A stretch of 64,000 bases of DNA from Caulobacter sp. 602-2 (GCF_011043625.1 NZ_JAAKGT010000002.1:720835-784834), one strand, 5' to 3'. Positions 33,617-43,255 are shown, numbered from the stretch's first letter. Numbers and translations: made by a program. The notes: generated by a model from the sequence alone, not told the origin.

Positions 33617-34173
33617 GCGGGACCGACCGGGAACCAGGCGCCGTTCGAAGCGACGCAGAAGCGCGGGCCGCCTTGCGTAGCGCGCTCGACCGCCATCTCG
33701 ACCAGTTCGTAGAACACCGGGCGGGCGATCAGCGCCTCCAGCCCCCGGCGCACGTGCAGATAGGGGCGCGGCTCGCCGGTCGCCGGGTCTTCCTCCACGC
33801 GGATGGCGTGATCGGGGCCGGCCTCGACCTCGTCGCCGACATTGGTGACGAAGCGCAGGGCCTCGCCGTCGCGGTCGACGCGCACGGCGATGAACGGCGC
33901 GTCCTCGACCGTGATCTTCATCTTCTCGACCGGCGTGACCAGGTGGAAGCCGTCGGGATCGCGGCGCAGGATGGTCGAGAACAGGCGCACCAGGGCCTCG
34001 CGGCCGATGGGCGTTCCCTCGTGGAACCACACGCCGTCCCTGGCGATGCGGATGTCGATGTCGCCGCAGTGGGGCGGGTTCCACAGGTGCACCGGCGGCA
34101 GGCCGCGCTCACCGGCGGCTTTCGCGGCCTGGGCGACGCCGTCGAGTCCGGTGCTGACTGTGTCGGAGGGCAT
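33613..34173 (-). CDS. DUF1285 family protein
   Basis: This 186-residue soluble protein has the DUF1285 pattern: PVHLWNPPHCGDIDIRIARD, WFHEGTPIGREALVRLFSTI and FHLVTPVEKMKITVEDAPF. It is predicted to be a compact beta-rich (PH-like) protein. Family function is unknown. It is first of a two-gene unit with the Nudix hydrolase, a pairing I have seen in alphaproteobacteria. It is followed 45 bases upstream by the GNAT gene on the same strand. Confidence 0.87.
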   Translation of the reverse strand: MPSDTVSTGLDGVAQAAKAAGERGLPPVHLWNPPHCGDIDIRIARDGVWFHEGTPIGREALVRLFSTILRRDPDGFHLVTPVEKMKITVEDAPFIAVRVDRDGEALRFVTNVGDEVEAGPDHAIRVEEDPATGEPRPYLHVRRGLEALIARPVFYELVEMAVERATQGGPRFCVASNGAWFPVGPA

Positions 34174-34218
34174 GGCCCTCAGTTAGGTCATGCGCGCGCC
34201 GGGCTCAAGCGATGCGGT

Positions 34219-34740
34219 TCAGGGAACCGCCACGCGCCCTTCGAAGCCCTCGTCGCCGCCGGGGACCAGGGCCTTAAGCAGCACCCGGCGCTGGTCGGCG
34301 GGACCGGGCATCACGACCTTGGCGGCGGGCGCGGCGGAAAAGCCGATGCGGCTGAAATAGGGGGCGTCGCCGACCAGCAGCACGGCGCTCCAGCCGGCCT
34401 TGGCGGCGGCGGCGCAGGCGGCCTCGACCAGCGACTGGCCCAGGCCCGCGCTGCGCTGTTCGGAATCGACGGCCAGCGGCCCCAGGAACGCGGCGGGCTT
34501 GCCGCCGATGGTCACCGGCCACAGGCGCACGCTGCCGATCACCTGGCCGCCGCGCAGGGCGACGAACGAGCAGGCGTCGAGCTTGCGATTGGTCTCGCGC
34601 AGCCGTTCCGACGACTTGGCGAAGCGGCCGGGACCGAAGGCGCGGTCGACCAGCGCCTCGACGGCGGCGGCGTGATGCGGCGCCTCGACCTCGATCGAGG
34701 GGGCGTCTTGCGGAACAACAGCGGCGGAGGAAACGGTCAT
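34219..34740 (-). CDS. GNAT-family N-acetyltransferase
   Basis: This 173-residue acetyltransferase has the GNAT core FLGPLAVDSEQRSAGLGQSL (acetyl-CoA pyrophosphate loop R/Q-x-x-G-x-G/A) and VLLVGDAPYFSRIGF. That matches the YhbS-like subgroup (predicted acceptor small molecule or protein, unknown). The ATG at 34740 is preceded by AGGAAAC. It lies upstream of DUF1285/Nudix on the same strand and may be co-transcribed with them. Confidence 0.85.
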   Translation of the reverse strand: MTVSSAAVVPQDAPSIEVEAPHHAAAVEALVDRAFGPGRFAKSSERLRETNRKLDACSFVALRGGQVIGSVRLWPVTIGGKPAAFLGPLAVDSEQRSAGLGQSLVEAACAAAAKAGWSAVLLVGDAPYFSRIGFSAAPAAKVVMPGPADQRRVLLKALVPGGDEGFEGRVAVP

Positions 34741-35004
34741 GAACGACGAAGATCCGGATACGAGCAGGGGCTTTATCCCCGGCGCGTGACGCGGCCGCGA
34801 CGGCCGCCGTTTTCCGGGGGGCGTTAGGCGCGGAAGCAGGTCCGCGCGGCGCAGGTTCGTCGTTGGCGTCGCATCGGCGGCGCTCTCCCCGTGGCAGAGG
34901 CGCGCGGCATACGGCCCAACGCCCCCCGCGTCAACGAAATCGACGACCTTATGAGACAAACGCGATTGCGACGCTTCGTCTCAAGGAGCAGGGTCCGCGC
35001 CGAA

Positions 35005-36267
35005 ATGTCAGACCCTGCCGCCCTCCCCGCCGATCCCGACACCTCGACCCGCGCCCTGCTGCGCGAGCGCGACTACCTGCTGTTCTGGGGGGCGCGGTTC
35101 GTCGGCACCCTGGGCGTCCAGATCCAGGCCGTGGCGCTGGGCTGGCAGGTCTACGCCATCGCCCGCCAGACCATGTCGGTCGGCGAGTCGGCCTTCATGG
35201 TCAGCATGATCGGCCTGGCGCAGTTCGTGCCGCTGTTCCTGCTGACCCTGATCGCCGGCGAGACCGCCGACCGCCGCAGCCGCAAGCACATCGCCATGAT
35301 CACCCTGGGCGTAGACACCGTCAGCGTTCTGGTGCTGCTGTTCCTGGCCGTGCGCGGCATCCACGCCCTGTGGCCGATCTTCACCATGGCGGTGTTCTTC
35401 GGGGCCAGCCGGGCCTTCATGTCGCCGGCCGTCAGCGCCATGGGGCCGATGCTGGTGCCGCGCCCGCTGCTGCCGCGCGCCATCGCCTGGAACTCGCTGG
35501 CCTGGCAGAGCGCCTCGATCGCCGGCCCGGCGCTGGGCGGCCTCTTGCTGGTCCACTCGGCGGGCCTGGCCTTCGGCGGGGCGGCGGCGCTTTACCTCGT
35601 CGGCCAGGTCCTGCTGGCGGCGATCAGGAAGTCGACCACGCCCGTGGCCCAACCCGGCTCGCGCCTGGAACTGATCAAGGAGGGGCTGGCCTATGTGTGG
35701 AACAACAAGATCGTCTTCGGCTCGATCTCGCTGGACCTGTTCGCGGTGATCCTGGGCGGGGCCACGGCCCTGCTGCCCGTCTTCGCCCGCGACGTGCTGC
35801 ACATCGGCCCCGGCGGTTTTGGCCTGCTGCGCGCCTCGCCGGCCATCGGCGCGACGGTCGTGGCGATCTACCTGGCCAGCAACCCGATCCGCCGCCACGC
35901 CGGCCGCATCATGTTCGCGGGCGTGGCGGTGTTCGGCGCGGCCACGGTCGTCTTCGGCCTGTCGAACCTCGTCTGGCTGTCGGTGGCGGCCCTGGCGGTG
36001 CTGGGCGGGGCCGACATGCTGTCGGTCTATGTGCGCCAGACCCTGGTGCAGCTGGTCACCCCCGACGCCATGCGCGGCCGGGTCTCGGCCGTCTCGGGCG
36101 TGTTCATCAGCGCGTCGAACGAGCTGGGCGAGGTCGAGAGCGGCGCGGTGGCCTGGCTGCTCGGCCCCGTCGGCGCGGCGGTGTTCGGGGGCCTGGGGGC
36201 CATCGGCGTCACCGGCCTGTGGGCCTGGCTGTTCCCGGCGCTGCGCAAGGCCGACCGACTGGAATAG
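35005..36267 (+). CDS. MFS efflux transporter (MFS_3/EntS-like)
   Basis: This 420-residue inner-membrane protein has about 12 hydrophobic helices. The opening RDYLLFWGARFVGTLGVQIQ and the loop motif AGETADRRSRKHIAM are typical of the MFS_3 (enterobactin exporter-like) group. ATG 35005 gives the family-like start MSDPAALPAD; upstream ATGs at 34891 and 34951 would add a basic extension not expected in the family. It is probably a drug or metabolite exporter, substrate unassigned. It is monocistronic and followed by a family D repeat. Confidence 0.88.
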   Translation: MSDPAALPADPDTSTRALLRERDYLLFWGARFVGTLGVQIQAVALGWQVYAIARQTMSVGESAFMVSMIGLAQFVPLFLLTLIAGETADRRSRKHIAMITLGVDTVSVLVLLFLAVRGIHALWPIFTMAVFFGASRAFMSPAVSAMGPMLVPRPLLPRAIAWNSLAWQSASIAGPALGGLLLVHSAGLAFGGAAALYLVGQVLLAAIRKSTTPVAQPGSRLELIKEGLAYVWNNKIVFGSISLDLFAVILGGATALLPVFARDVLHIGPGGFGLLRASPAIGATVVAIYLASNPIRRHAGRIMFAGVAVFGAATVVFGLSNLVWLSVAALAVLGGADMLSVYVRQTLVQLVTPDAMRGRVSAVSGVFISASNELGEVESGAVAWLLGPVGAAVFGGLGAIGVTGLWAWLFPALRKADRLE

Positions 36268-36270
36268 GGG

Positions 36271-36381
36271 CGGTGCGTCCTTCGAGGCTCGCCTTTTCGG
36301 CTCGCACCTCAGGATGAGGAGCTCATCGCGCTGAATTCCTCATCCTGAGGCGCCCGCGCAGCGGGCCTCGAAGGACGCAAG
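36271..36381. repeat. Family D intergenic repeat
   Basis: GCGTCCTTCGAGGC at the left and GCCTCGAAGGACGC at the right, with CTCAGGATGAGG and CTCATCCTGAGG arms, as at 14189. Confidence 0.85.
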
Positions 36382-36386
36382 GCCTC

Positions 36387-36866
36387 TCAACCAGCCGCCA
36401 GCTTCGCCAGCGCATCCCCGGTCATCCGCCGCACGGTCCACTCGTCCATCGCCGCCGCGCCCAGGCCGTCATAGAAGGCGATCGACGGCGCGTTCCAGTC
36501 GAGCACGGCCCATTCCAGCCGGCCCAGGTTCTCGGCGACGCAGCGGCGCGCCAGGTTGGCCAGCAGCGCCTTGCCCGCCCCCAGGCCGCGTGCGGCCGGC
36601 CGCACGAACAGGTCTTCCAGATAGATCCCGTGCCGGCCCACGAAGGTCGAGTAGTTATAGAACCACAGGGCCAGGCCCACCGGCTCGCCGTCGATCAGGG
36701 CGATGTCGCAGAACGCCTTGGGCCCGTCGCAAAACAGCGCCGCCTCGATGTGGGTTTGCGTGGCCTCCACCTCGTGCAGCAGCTTCTCGTACTCCGCCAG
36801 GTCGCGGATGAACGACAGGATGAGAGCCGCATCTTCGGGCGTGGCGGGACGGACGGTGACGGACAT
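36387..36866 (-). CDS. GNAT-family N-acetyltransferase
   Basis: This 159-residue acetyltransferase similar to spermidine/diamine acetyltransferase (SSAT-like) members opens MSVTVRPATPEDAALILSFI. The core YLEDLFVRPAARGLGAGKAL contains the acetyl-CoA loop, followed by WAVLDWNAPSIAFYDGLGA. The ATG at 36866 shares two bases with the ATG of the divergent TfoX-like gene; both starts lie in one CATG. Neither has a clear ribosome site, so leaderless translation or leaders running through the partner gene are implied. Confidence 0.88.
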   Translation of the reverse strand: MSVTVRPATPEDAALILSFIRDLAEYEKLLHEVEATQTHIEAALFCDGPKAFCDIALIDGEPVGLALWFYNYSTFVGRHGIYLEDLFVRPAARGLGAGKALLANLARRCVAENLGRLEWAVLDWNAPSIAFYDGLGAAAMDEWTVRRMTGDALAKLAAG

Positions 36867-37194
36867 GGCGGTTTCGGAAGACTTCCTGGAGTTCGTGCTC
36901 GAGCAACTGGCCCCTCTGGGAGCGCTGAAGCCCAAGCGGATGTTCGGCGGGGTCGGGATCTACGCCAATGGCCTGTTCTTCGCGATCCTCGACGACGACA
37001 CCCTCTACCTGAAAGGCGACGCCCAGCTCAAACCCCAGTTCGAGGCGGCCGGCGCCCACGCCTTCGACCCCTTCGGCGAAGGCAAGCCCATGGCCTACTG
37101 GAGCGCCCCGGCCGAAGCCATGGACGACCCCGACCTCCTGGTCGAATGGGCCCACAAGGCGCTGGCCGTGGCGGGACGGAAGAAGGCCAAGTGA
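36865..37194 (+). CDS. TfoX/Sxy N-terminal domain protein
   Basis: This 109-residue protein matches the stand-alone TfoX_N domain: FLEFVLEQLAPLGALKPKRM, FGGVGIYANGLFFAILDDDT, LYLKGDA and AYWSAPAEAMDDPDLLVEWA. In gammaproteobacteria this domain belongs to the competence regulator TfoX/Sxy. In alphaproteobacteria the short form has no established role and is not evidence of natural competence. The start codon overlaps that of the divergent acetyltransferase gene. Confidence 0.88.
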   Translation: MAVSEDFLEFVLEQLAPLGALKPKRMFGGVGIYANGLFFAILDDDTLYLKGDAQLKPQFEAAGAHAFDPFGEGKPMAYWSAPAEAMDDPDLLVEWAHKALAVAGRKKAK

Positions 37195-37195
37195 A

Positions 37196-37329
37196 ACCTC
37201 TCCCAAAGGGAGAGGGAGGGGCCCGCGCCGCAGGCGTGGGAGGGTGAGGGGTTACCCCCTCCATCGTCCTGTCCCCTCACCTTCCCACCGCTTCGCGGCG
37301 GGCCCCTTCCTCTCCCCATGGGAGAGGTG
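37196..37329. repeat. Family C repeat, two inverted half-elements
   Basis: CCTCTCCCAAAGGGAGAGG and GGGCCCGCGCCGCAGGCGTGG on the left; CCCACCGCTTCGCGGCGGGCC and CCTCTCCCCATGGGAGAGG on the right, joined by GTGAGGGGTTACCCCCTC. Confidence 0.8.
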
Positions 37330-37338
37330 AATCGAGGA

Positions 37339-38196
37339 CTACCCGATCACCACCCCGGGCGGCGGGACGCTGTCTTCGGGCACGAAGAAGTCGGGCATCA
37401 GGCTGGCGGTGGGATCGACGCGGTACTGGTCGAAGTCGCGCACGCCCTCGCCGTAGAGGAAGGTGTCGTCGATCAGGAACTGGCCGGTCAGCTCGCGCGA
37501 GGGCTTTTCGAAGATCGCGTGGGCGGCGTCGGCCATGATCTGCGGCGTACGGCAGTGCTTGAGCCCCTCCTCGCCGGTCAGGGCGAACTGGATGGCGGCG
37601 GTGGCGATGCCGGTGCGCGGCCACAGGGCGTTGAAGGCGATCCCGTCGGCCTCGAACTCCTTGGCCATGCCCAGCACGCACATCGACATGCCGAACTTGG
37701 CCATCGTGTAGGCCACGTGGCCGCCGAACCAGCGCGGCGACATGTCCAGCGGCGGCGACAGCATCAGCACGTGCGGATTGGCCGACTTCCTCAGGTGCGG
37801 GATGCAGGCCTTGGAGGTCAGGAACGTGCCGCGGGTGTTGACCTGGTGCATCAGGTCGTAGCGCTTCATGTCGGTCGACAGCGTGCCGGTCAGCGAGATG
37901 GCCGAGGCGTTGTTGACCAGAATGTCGATGCCGCCGAACCGCTCGACGGCCTGGTCGACGGCCGATTGCACGCTGGCCTCGTCGCGCACGTCGACCACCA
38001 GCGGCAGAGCCGTCCCGCCGGCCGCGGCGATCTCGTCGGCGGCGGTGTAGATGGTGCCCGGCAGCTTGGGGTGGGGATCGGCGGTCTTGGCGGCGACCAC
38101 GATATTGGCCCCGTCGCGCGCGGCCCGCAGCGCGATGGCCAGGCCGATGCCGCGGCTGGCCCCGGTGATGAACAGCGTCTTGCCCGCGAGGCTCAT
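37339..38196 (-). CDS. Short-chain dehydrogenase/reductase (HSDL2-like)
   Basis: This 285-residue NAD(P)-dependent SDR has the Rossmann start TLFITGASRGIG, LVNNASAISLTG, and the catalytic Tyr/Lys in YTMAKFGMS. The region between, LMLSPPLDMSPRWFGGHVAY, and the insert AAKTADPHPKLPGTIYTAA are typical of the hydroxysteroid-dehydrogenase-like 2 subgroup. GGAGGA lies eight bases before the ATG. It is divergent from a DUF2855 gene, with an operator-like palindrome between them, so both may be induced together. Confidence 0.88.
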   Translation of the reverse strand: MSLAGKTLFITGASRGIGLAIALRAARDGANIVVAAKTADPHPKLPGTIYTAADEIAAAGGTALPLVVDVRDEASVQSAVDQAVERFGGIDILVNNASAISLTGTLSTDMKRYDLMHQVNTRGTFLTSKACIPHLRKSANPHVLMLSPPLDMSPRWFGGHVAYTMAKFGMSMCVLGMAKEFEADGIAFNALWPRTGIATAAIQFALTGEEGLKHCRTPQIMADAAHAIFEKPSRELTGQFLIDDTFLYGEGVRDFDQYRVDPTASLMPDFFVPEDSVPPPGVVIG

Positions 38197-38270
38197 GGCG
38201 CATCCTCCGTCATTGTCGGCGTTATGATTGGCGGCGACCATGCGCCGGTGACGCGGCGGGCGGCAAGCAT

Positions 38271-38286
38271 TCAAACAATCGTTTGA
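38271..38286. promoter_or_regulatory. Operator-like palindrome between divergent SDR and DUF2855 genes
   Basis: TCAAAC-AATC-GTTTGA, a 6-bp inverted repeat, of the type bound by many TetR-family repressors. It is followed by TTGACTTGTAAT, which may include promoter elements for the plus-strand gene. Confidence 0.45.
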
Positions 38287-38337
38287 CTTGTAATGCGCCC
38301 GCGCGCCTACTCCCCGCGATCCAAGGGAGGGCTCGCC

Positions 38338-39405
38338 ATGGCCTGGGACTTTCTGGTCGCCAAGTCCGACCTGCGCAACACCGAGTTGCGCGAGGTCGAG
38401 CCGGCGCCGTTGCAGGACGGCCAGGTGCGACTGGCGATCGAGAGCTTCGCCCTGACCGCCAACAACGTCACCTACGCCGTGTTCGGCGAGGCCATGCGCT
38501 ACTGGGACTTCTTCCCCGCGCCGGAGGGCTTCGGCCGCGTGCCGGTCTGGGGCCACGCCCGGGTGGAGGCCTCGGCCCATCCCGACATCGCCGTCGGCCA
38601 GCGGTTCTACGGCTACTGGCCGATGTCAACGCACCTGACGGTGCAGGCCAAGCTGGGGCGAGGCGGCTTCGCCGACGCCTCGCCGCATCGCGCCCACCTG
38701 GCGGCGGTCTACAACCAGTACCAGGCCGTGGGGGCCGGCGAAGGGGACGAGGGACGGCTGGAGGCGCACAAGGCGCTGCTGCAGCCGCTGTTCATCACCT
38801 CGTTCCTGATCGAGGACTTCCTGGACGAAAGCGCCTTGTTCGGCGCCCGGTCAGTGATCCTGTCCAGCGCCTCGGCCAAGACGGCGATCGGTCTGGCCCA
38901 CCTGCTCAAGCATCGCGGCGGCGCCAAGGTCGTGGGCCTGACCTCGCCGCGCAACGTCGCCTTCGCCGAGGGCCTGGGGGTCTACGACCAGGTCGTGACC
39001 TATGCCGACCTGCCCGCGGTCCCGATCGAGCGGCCGGCGGTGTTCGTCGACTTCGCCGGCGACGCGGCGGTGCTGCGCAGCGTGCATGAGACCTTCGGCC
39101 AGGACCTGGCCTTCTCGCTGCTGGTCGGCGGCACGCACTGGGAGACCGAACGCGGCGGCGCAAGCCTGCCCGGCCCCAAGCCCGTGTTCTTCTTCGCGCC
39201 CGACCGCATCGCCAAGCGCCGCCAGGACTGGGCGCCGGGCGAGTTCGAAAGCCGCTACGGCGCGGCCTGGGCCCCGTTCGTCGCCGACGCGCCGCGCTGG
39301 CTGACGGTGGAGCGCGCCCAGGGACAGGCCGCGATGCAGGCGGCCTTCCTGGCCCAGGTCGACGGCGGAACCGCGCCGAACATCGGGGTGGTTCTGGCGC
39401 CGTGA
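38338..39405 (+). CDS. DUF2855 family protein
   Basis: This 355-residue protein has the DUF2855 opening LRNTELREVEPAPLQDGQVR and IESFALTANNVTYAVFG, then YWDFFPAPEGFGRVPVWG and LFGARSVILSSASAKTAIGL. The last part resembles a medium-chain reductase-like nucleotide-binding domain with the glycine motif lost. A strong GGGAGG site precedes the ATG. The divergent SDR and the intervening palindrome suggest a small inducible module for fatty-acid- or steroid-like substrates (inference). Confidence 0.87.
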   Translation: MAWDFLVAKSDLRNTELREVEPAPLQDGQVRLAIESFALTANNVTYAVFGEAMRYWDFFPAPEGFGRVPVWGHARVEASAHPDIAVGQRFYGYWPMSTHLTVQAKLGRGGFADASPHRAHLAAVYNQYQAVGAGEGDEGRLEAHKALLQPLFITSFLIEDFLDESALFGARSVILSSASAKTAIGLAHLLKHRGGAKVVGLTSPRNVAFAEGLGVYDQVVTYADLPAVPIERPAVFVDFAGDAAVLRSVHETFGQDLAFSLLVGGTHWETERGGASLPGPKPVFFFAPDRIAKRRQDWAPGEFESRYGAAWAPFVADAPRWLTVERAQGQAAMQAAFLAQVDGGTAPNIGVVLAP

Positions 39406-39448
39406 GGCAGCAGCGCGAATGACCGCTTGGGGTGGTTCGCCGCCATGA

Positions 39449-39555
39449 ATCCTCCCCCTCTGGGGGAGGTGGCCCGAAGGGCCGGAGGGGACCGACGCGG
39501 CGGTAAGACCCCCTCAGTCGCTCCGCGACAGCTCCCCCAGAGGGGGAGAATCCGG
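39449..39555. repeat. Family A intergenic repeat
   Basis: CCTCCCCCTCTGGGGGAGG, GGCCCGAAGGGCC on the left; CTCAGTCGCTCCGCGACAG and CTCCCCCAGAGGGGGAG on the right. Confidence 0.85.
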
Positions 39556-39601
39556 CGTCCGCTGAGGGTGGGAAGCGGACCTTACGCGATTGATCGATTT
39601 G

Positions 39602-40264
39602 TCACCTTGCATAGGCAAGAGGATTGGTCGACGCGCTCTGTAGGGAGTTCGTAATCGCATGAAGATCACAGATCAGACCCCACAGCGCCCACGGTCCGGT
39701 AGCGGTTAATCCACGCTTTGAGACATACAATCCACTATCGATGACTAGTGCGCCATCGAGGTTCGGAGCGTTTATCAGGTGAGTTTGAAGAGGTGCGATA
39801 TTTTTCCAACCGGTGTAGCCAACGGCGAAAACTGGGATGCGCGAAGTTGGTGCCGGGCCGAAGGACATTGTTGAACCGAAAGTCCTCTGAAGAGGGGCAA
39901 GAGCGTTGGCCGTTTTGACGGCATCGCCCCACTGACTGGACAGGTTGGACTTAACTTCCACGACCGCTGCCGCGCTCTCGGCAAGATAGAGGCGGGTTTG
40001 TCCCGCGCCGACCGTCGGCAGCGATGGCGCGAACGGGTATTCTACGACTACATCTAGTTGGCCGCTTCGCTTCCCACTTGCATCGGTCGCGTCTCCGGTG
40101 CCGAAACGATAAATCGGAGGCAATACCTTCGCTAGAAACTCGTCGATGAAGGCTGCTCGCTCCTGACCTATTGTAGCCGAAGAAAGGCCGATACCACTCT
40201 GGTGGACGCCAGATAGAATGGTCTGAAGGCCAATGAGGCGTTGCAGGACATGTTGGTTGGGCAT
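39602..40264 (-). CDS. DUF6602-like putative nuclease-fold protein
   Basis: This 220-residue soluble protein resembles the DUF6602 family: FIDEFLAKVLPPIYRFGTGD, then SGQLDVVVEYPFAPSLP and LYLAESAAAVVEVKS. The order D71 (QLDVVVE) followed by E103-V-K105 (VVEVKS) is the PD-(D/E)XK nuclease core, which suggests a DNA or RNA cleaving enzyme. Base composition is visibly lower in GC and codon use less biased than in the flanking genes, a sign of recent transfer. No partner methylase is adjacent, except that ccrM lies 1.2 kb away. A possible defence function is inference. Confidence 0.75.
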   Translation of the reverse strand: MPNQHVLQRLIGLQTILSGVHQSGIGLSSATIGQERAAFIDEFLAKVLPPIYRFGTGDATDASGKRSGQLDVVVEYPFAPSLPTVGAGQTRLYLAESAAAVVEVKSNLSSQWGDAVKTANALAPLQRTFGSTMSFGPAPTSRIPVFAVGYTGWKNIAPLQTHLINAPNLDGALVIDSGLYVSKRGLTATGPWALWGLICDLHAITNSLQSASTNPLAYAR

Positions 40265-40453
40265 GATTTTCCGCGAGCGCTAAACGGGACTTACCCATTG
40301 CGTGGTGAGCTAGCCGCATAGTCAAGCTAGGCCCCGTCTGCTCTTAGGGTCCAAGAAGGGTCGAGAGCGGGAATTGGCGCTGGCGCCGAGGATGGAGGTG
40401 GAGCCCAGCCGCCAGGGGCGGAGGTTGGAACGTCAGCCAGGCGGCTTGCGGAC

Positions 40454-40666
40454 CTACATTCGATTAGCGATCTGGGCGTCAATCTCGGCAACCCGTGCTT
40501 CGAGCTGCGCCAAATAGGGGGCGCCATGTTGCGCCATTTTTTGGGACGAATAGCCTCGGATAGCGACCCTATACTTCCCGACCTCGTCGACGAGTTGAGC
40601 CCTCAGCCGCTGAAGCTGATCTATGGTCAGGATCGCTCGACGCTCGTAGGCAGTGGCGCTGTGCAT
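40454..40666 (-). CDS. Small helical hypothetical protein
   Basis: This 70-residue frame in the same lower-GC insert predicts as two helices (TIDQLQRLRAQLVDEVGKYR and YLAQLEARVAEIDAQIANRM) with coiled-coil spacing and no TM. It could be a small partner of the nuclease-like protein 190 bases downstream on the same strand, or a chance frame. Nothing convincing lies in the 189 bases between them. Confidence is low because there is no clear ribosome site. Confidence 0.4.
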   Translation of the reverse strand: MHSATAYERRAILTIDQLQRLRAQLVDEVGKYRVAIRGYSSQKMAQHGAPYLAQLEARVAEIDAQIANRM

Positions 40667-40722
40667 ATCGTCATTGTCGCCATCGACCGACGTTCCGCAA
40701 TGGGTCGCAAGCTAACGCCCCC

Positions 40723-41316
40723 TCACGCCTCGGCCCCGTCCGACGCCGCCGCCCGTCCCCGTCCCCGTCCCCGTCCGCGCGCGGCCTTGAGCGGCAGAAG
40801 CTCGTAGTCCAGCCGCACCACGCCCATGGCCAGCGAGGCCGCGCCGCGCAGGACCAGACCCCTGGGCGCGCCGCCGCGTTCGGGAAACAGCGGCCGCCCC
40901 TCGCCCAGCAGCACCGGGGCGATCAGCAGCGACAGGCGGTCCAGCGCGCCTTCCTCGGCGAAGGCGGCCAGGAGCCCCGCGCCGCCCACCACCCAGGCGT
41001 CGCCGTCGTCGAGGTCGCGCAGGCGGGCGACCAGGGCCGGCAGGCCCTCGCGCCAGAACCTCACTCCGCGCTGCACCGGATCGCCCCGCCGCGAGGTGAC
41101 GACGAAGCCGCGCTTGCCGGCATAGGGCCAGCCCATGCCGAGGCTGGGGATCTGATCATAGGTCGACCGGCCCATGACCACCGTGCCCACCAGGTCGATG
41201 AAGGCGCCGTAGCCGGGATCCACCTTCCGGAACGGCGCCAGCCATTCGACGCCGCCGGCGGCGTCGGCGACGCGGCCGTCGAGGCTGGACGCGATGAACC
41301 CGCGGATCAGCGCCAT
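40723..41316 (-). CDS. RibD C-terminal/dihydrofolate-reductase-like protein
   Basis: This 197-residue protein has the DHFR/RibD_C fold pattern: FIASSLDGRVADAAGGVEW, VVMGRSTYDQI, KRGFVVTSRR, AWVVGGAGLLAAFAEEGALD and LLIAPVLLGEGRPLFPE. Such stand-alone members use NADPH to reduce small substrates; the substrate is unknown. The C-terminal 20 residues are a run of Gly-Arg repeats (ARGRGRGRGR), probably from slippage in a CCCCGT repeat at 40755-40780. Its promoter region is shared with the divergent ccrM gene. Confidence 0.85.
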   Translation of the reverse strand: MALIRGFIASSLDGRVADAAGGVEWLAPFRKVDPGYGAFIDLVGTVVMGRSTYDQIPSLGMGWPYAGKRGFVVTSRRGDPVQRGVRFWREGLPALVARLRDLDDGDAWVVGGAGLLAAFAEEGALDRLSLLIAPVLLGEGRPLFPERGGAPRGLVLRGAASLAMGVVRLDYELLPLKAARGRGRGRGRAAASDGAEA

Positions 41317-41424
41317 GCCCCCTCACGTCCCCCAAACTCGTCGAAGCGGCCGGACGCTTCGCGCCCCGGTCGAGTCCACGATAGAGAACATTTACAGAAC
41401 ATCAAGCACTGTTAACCGTTTTTC

Positions 41425-42601
<1,177 letters not shown>

Positions 42602-42611
42602 TCGCCTTCAA

Positions 42612-43004
42612 GTGAAGGAAGGCCCCATCGGCGTTCGCCGCTACTGGACGATCGGCTGCCTGGCCATCGTGCTGACCATGCTGTGCACCTCGGCCCTGCC
42701 CGACAAGGCCGGCTTTCCGCTGAACCTGGTCGGCCCGCTGGTGCAGATCGTCGGCTGCGCGGTGCTGGTGATCATCGGCCGCCGTCGGCTGGGCGACAAA
42801 GCCAACCTCGCCTTCATCGGCCCCGTGGCCGGGGCCGCCCTCGTCTGGGGCGTCTATCTGTGGACGGCGAGCGCGGGCATGGGCCCGACGCCCGGACCGG
42901 CCGCCTGGCTGGGCGTCACCCTGCTGGGCGTGGCCATGGGCGCCACGCTGCAGTTCCTGATGCTGGGCTTCGTCGGCCAGGGCGGCGCGGTGAAGAAGGG
43001 CTGA
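42612..43004 (+). CDS. Small hypothetical membrane protein
   Basis: This 130-residue protein starts at a GTG ten bases after the ccrM stop. It has four hydrophobic stretches (IGCLAIVLTMLCTSAL, LVGPLVQIVGCAVLVII, AFIGPVAGAALVWGVYLW, LGVTLLGVAMGATLQFLML). It is an integral inner-membrane protein, probably on the ccrM transcript. No family was recognised and a link to DNA methylation is not implied. The start could also be a downstream codon, since no ribosome site is evident. Confidence 0.65.
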   Translation: MKEGPIGVRRYWTIGCLAIVLTMLCTSALPDKAGFPLNLVGPLVQIVGCAVLVIIGRRRLGDKANLAFIGPVAGAALVWGVYLWTASAGMGPTPGPAAWLGVTLLGVAMGATLQFLMLGFVGQGGAVKKG

Positions 43005-43035
43005 GGGCCAGCCTTCTCCCGCGCACTCTAAACCT

Positions 43036-43143
43036 CGTCATCCCGGCCGCAGCGAAGCGGAGAGCCGGGACCCAGGGGCCGGCGCAATGCGGTCGCCCCT
43101 GGGTCCCGGGTCTGCGGCGCATTCGCGCCTCCGCCCGGGATGA
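43036..43143. repeat. Family B intergenic repeat
   Basis: CGTCATCCCGGCCGCAGCG, GCCGGGACCCAGGGG, CCCCTGGGTCCCGG and CCCGGGATGACG, lying before the glycine riboswitch. Confidence 0.85.
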
Positions 43144-43255
43144 CGATCGAGGGTTGGTCTCGCGCCTCGAATCCGGGCGTCGCCGGATCCCCGCCCGCCA
43201 AGACCTCGGCCGCGCTTGACTCGCTCCCCGCCCTCGCTCATTGACCGCCTGACCC

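Noticed and set aside
40327..40527. A 66-codon minus-strand frame in the lower-GC insert
   Set aside because: It overlaps the more plausible 70-residue frame, is Pro/Ser-rich without pattern and has no ribosome site.
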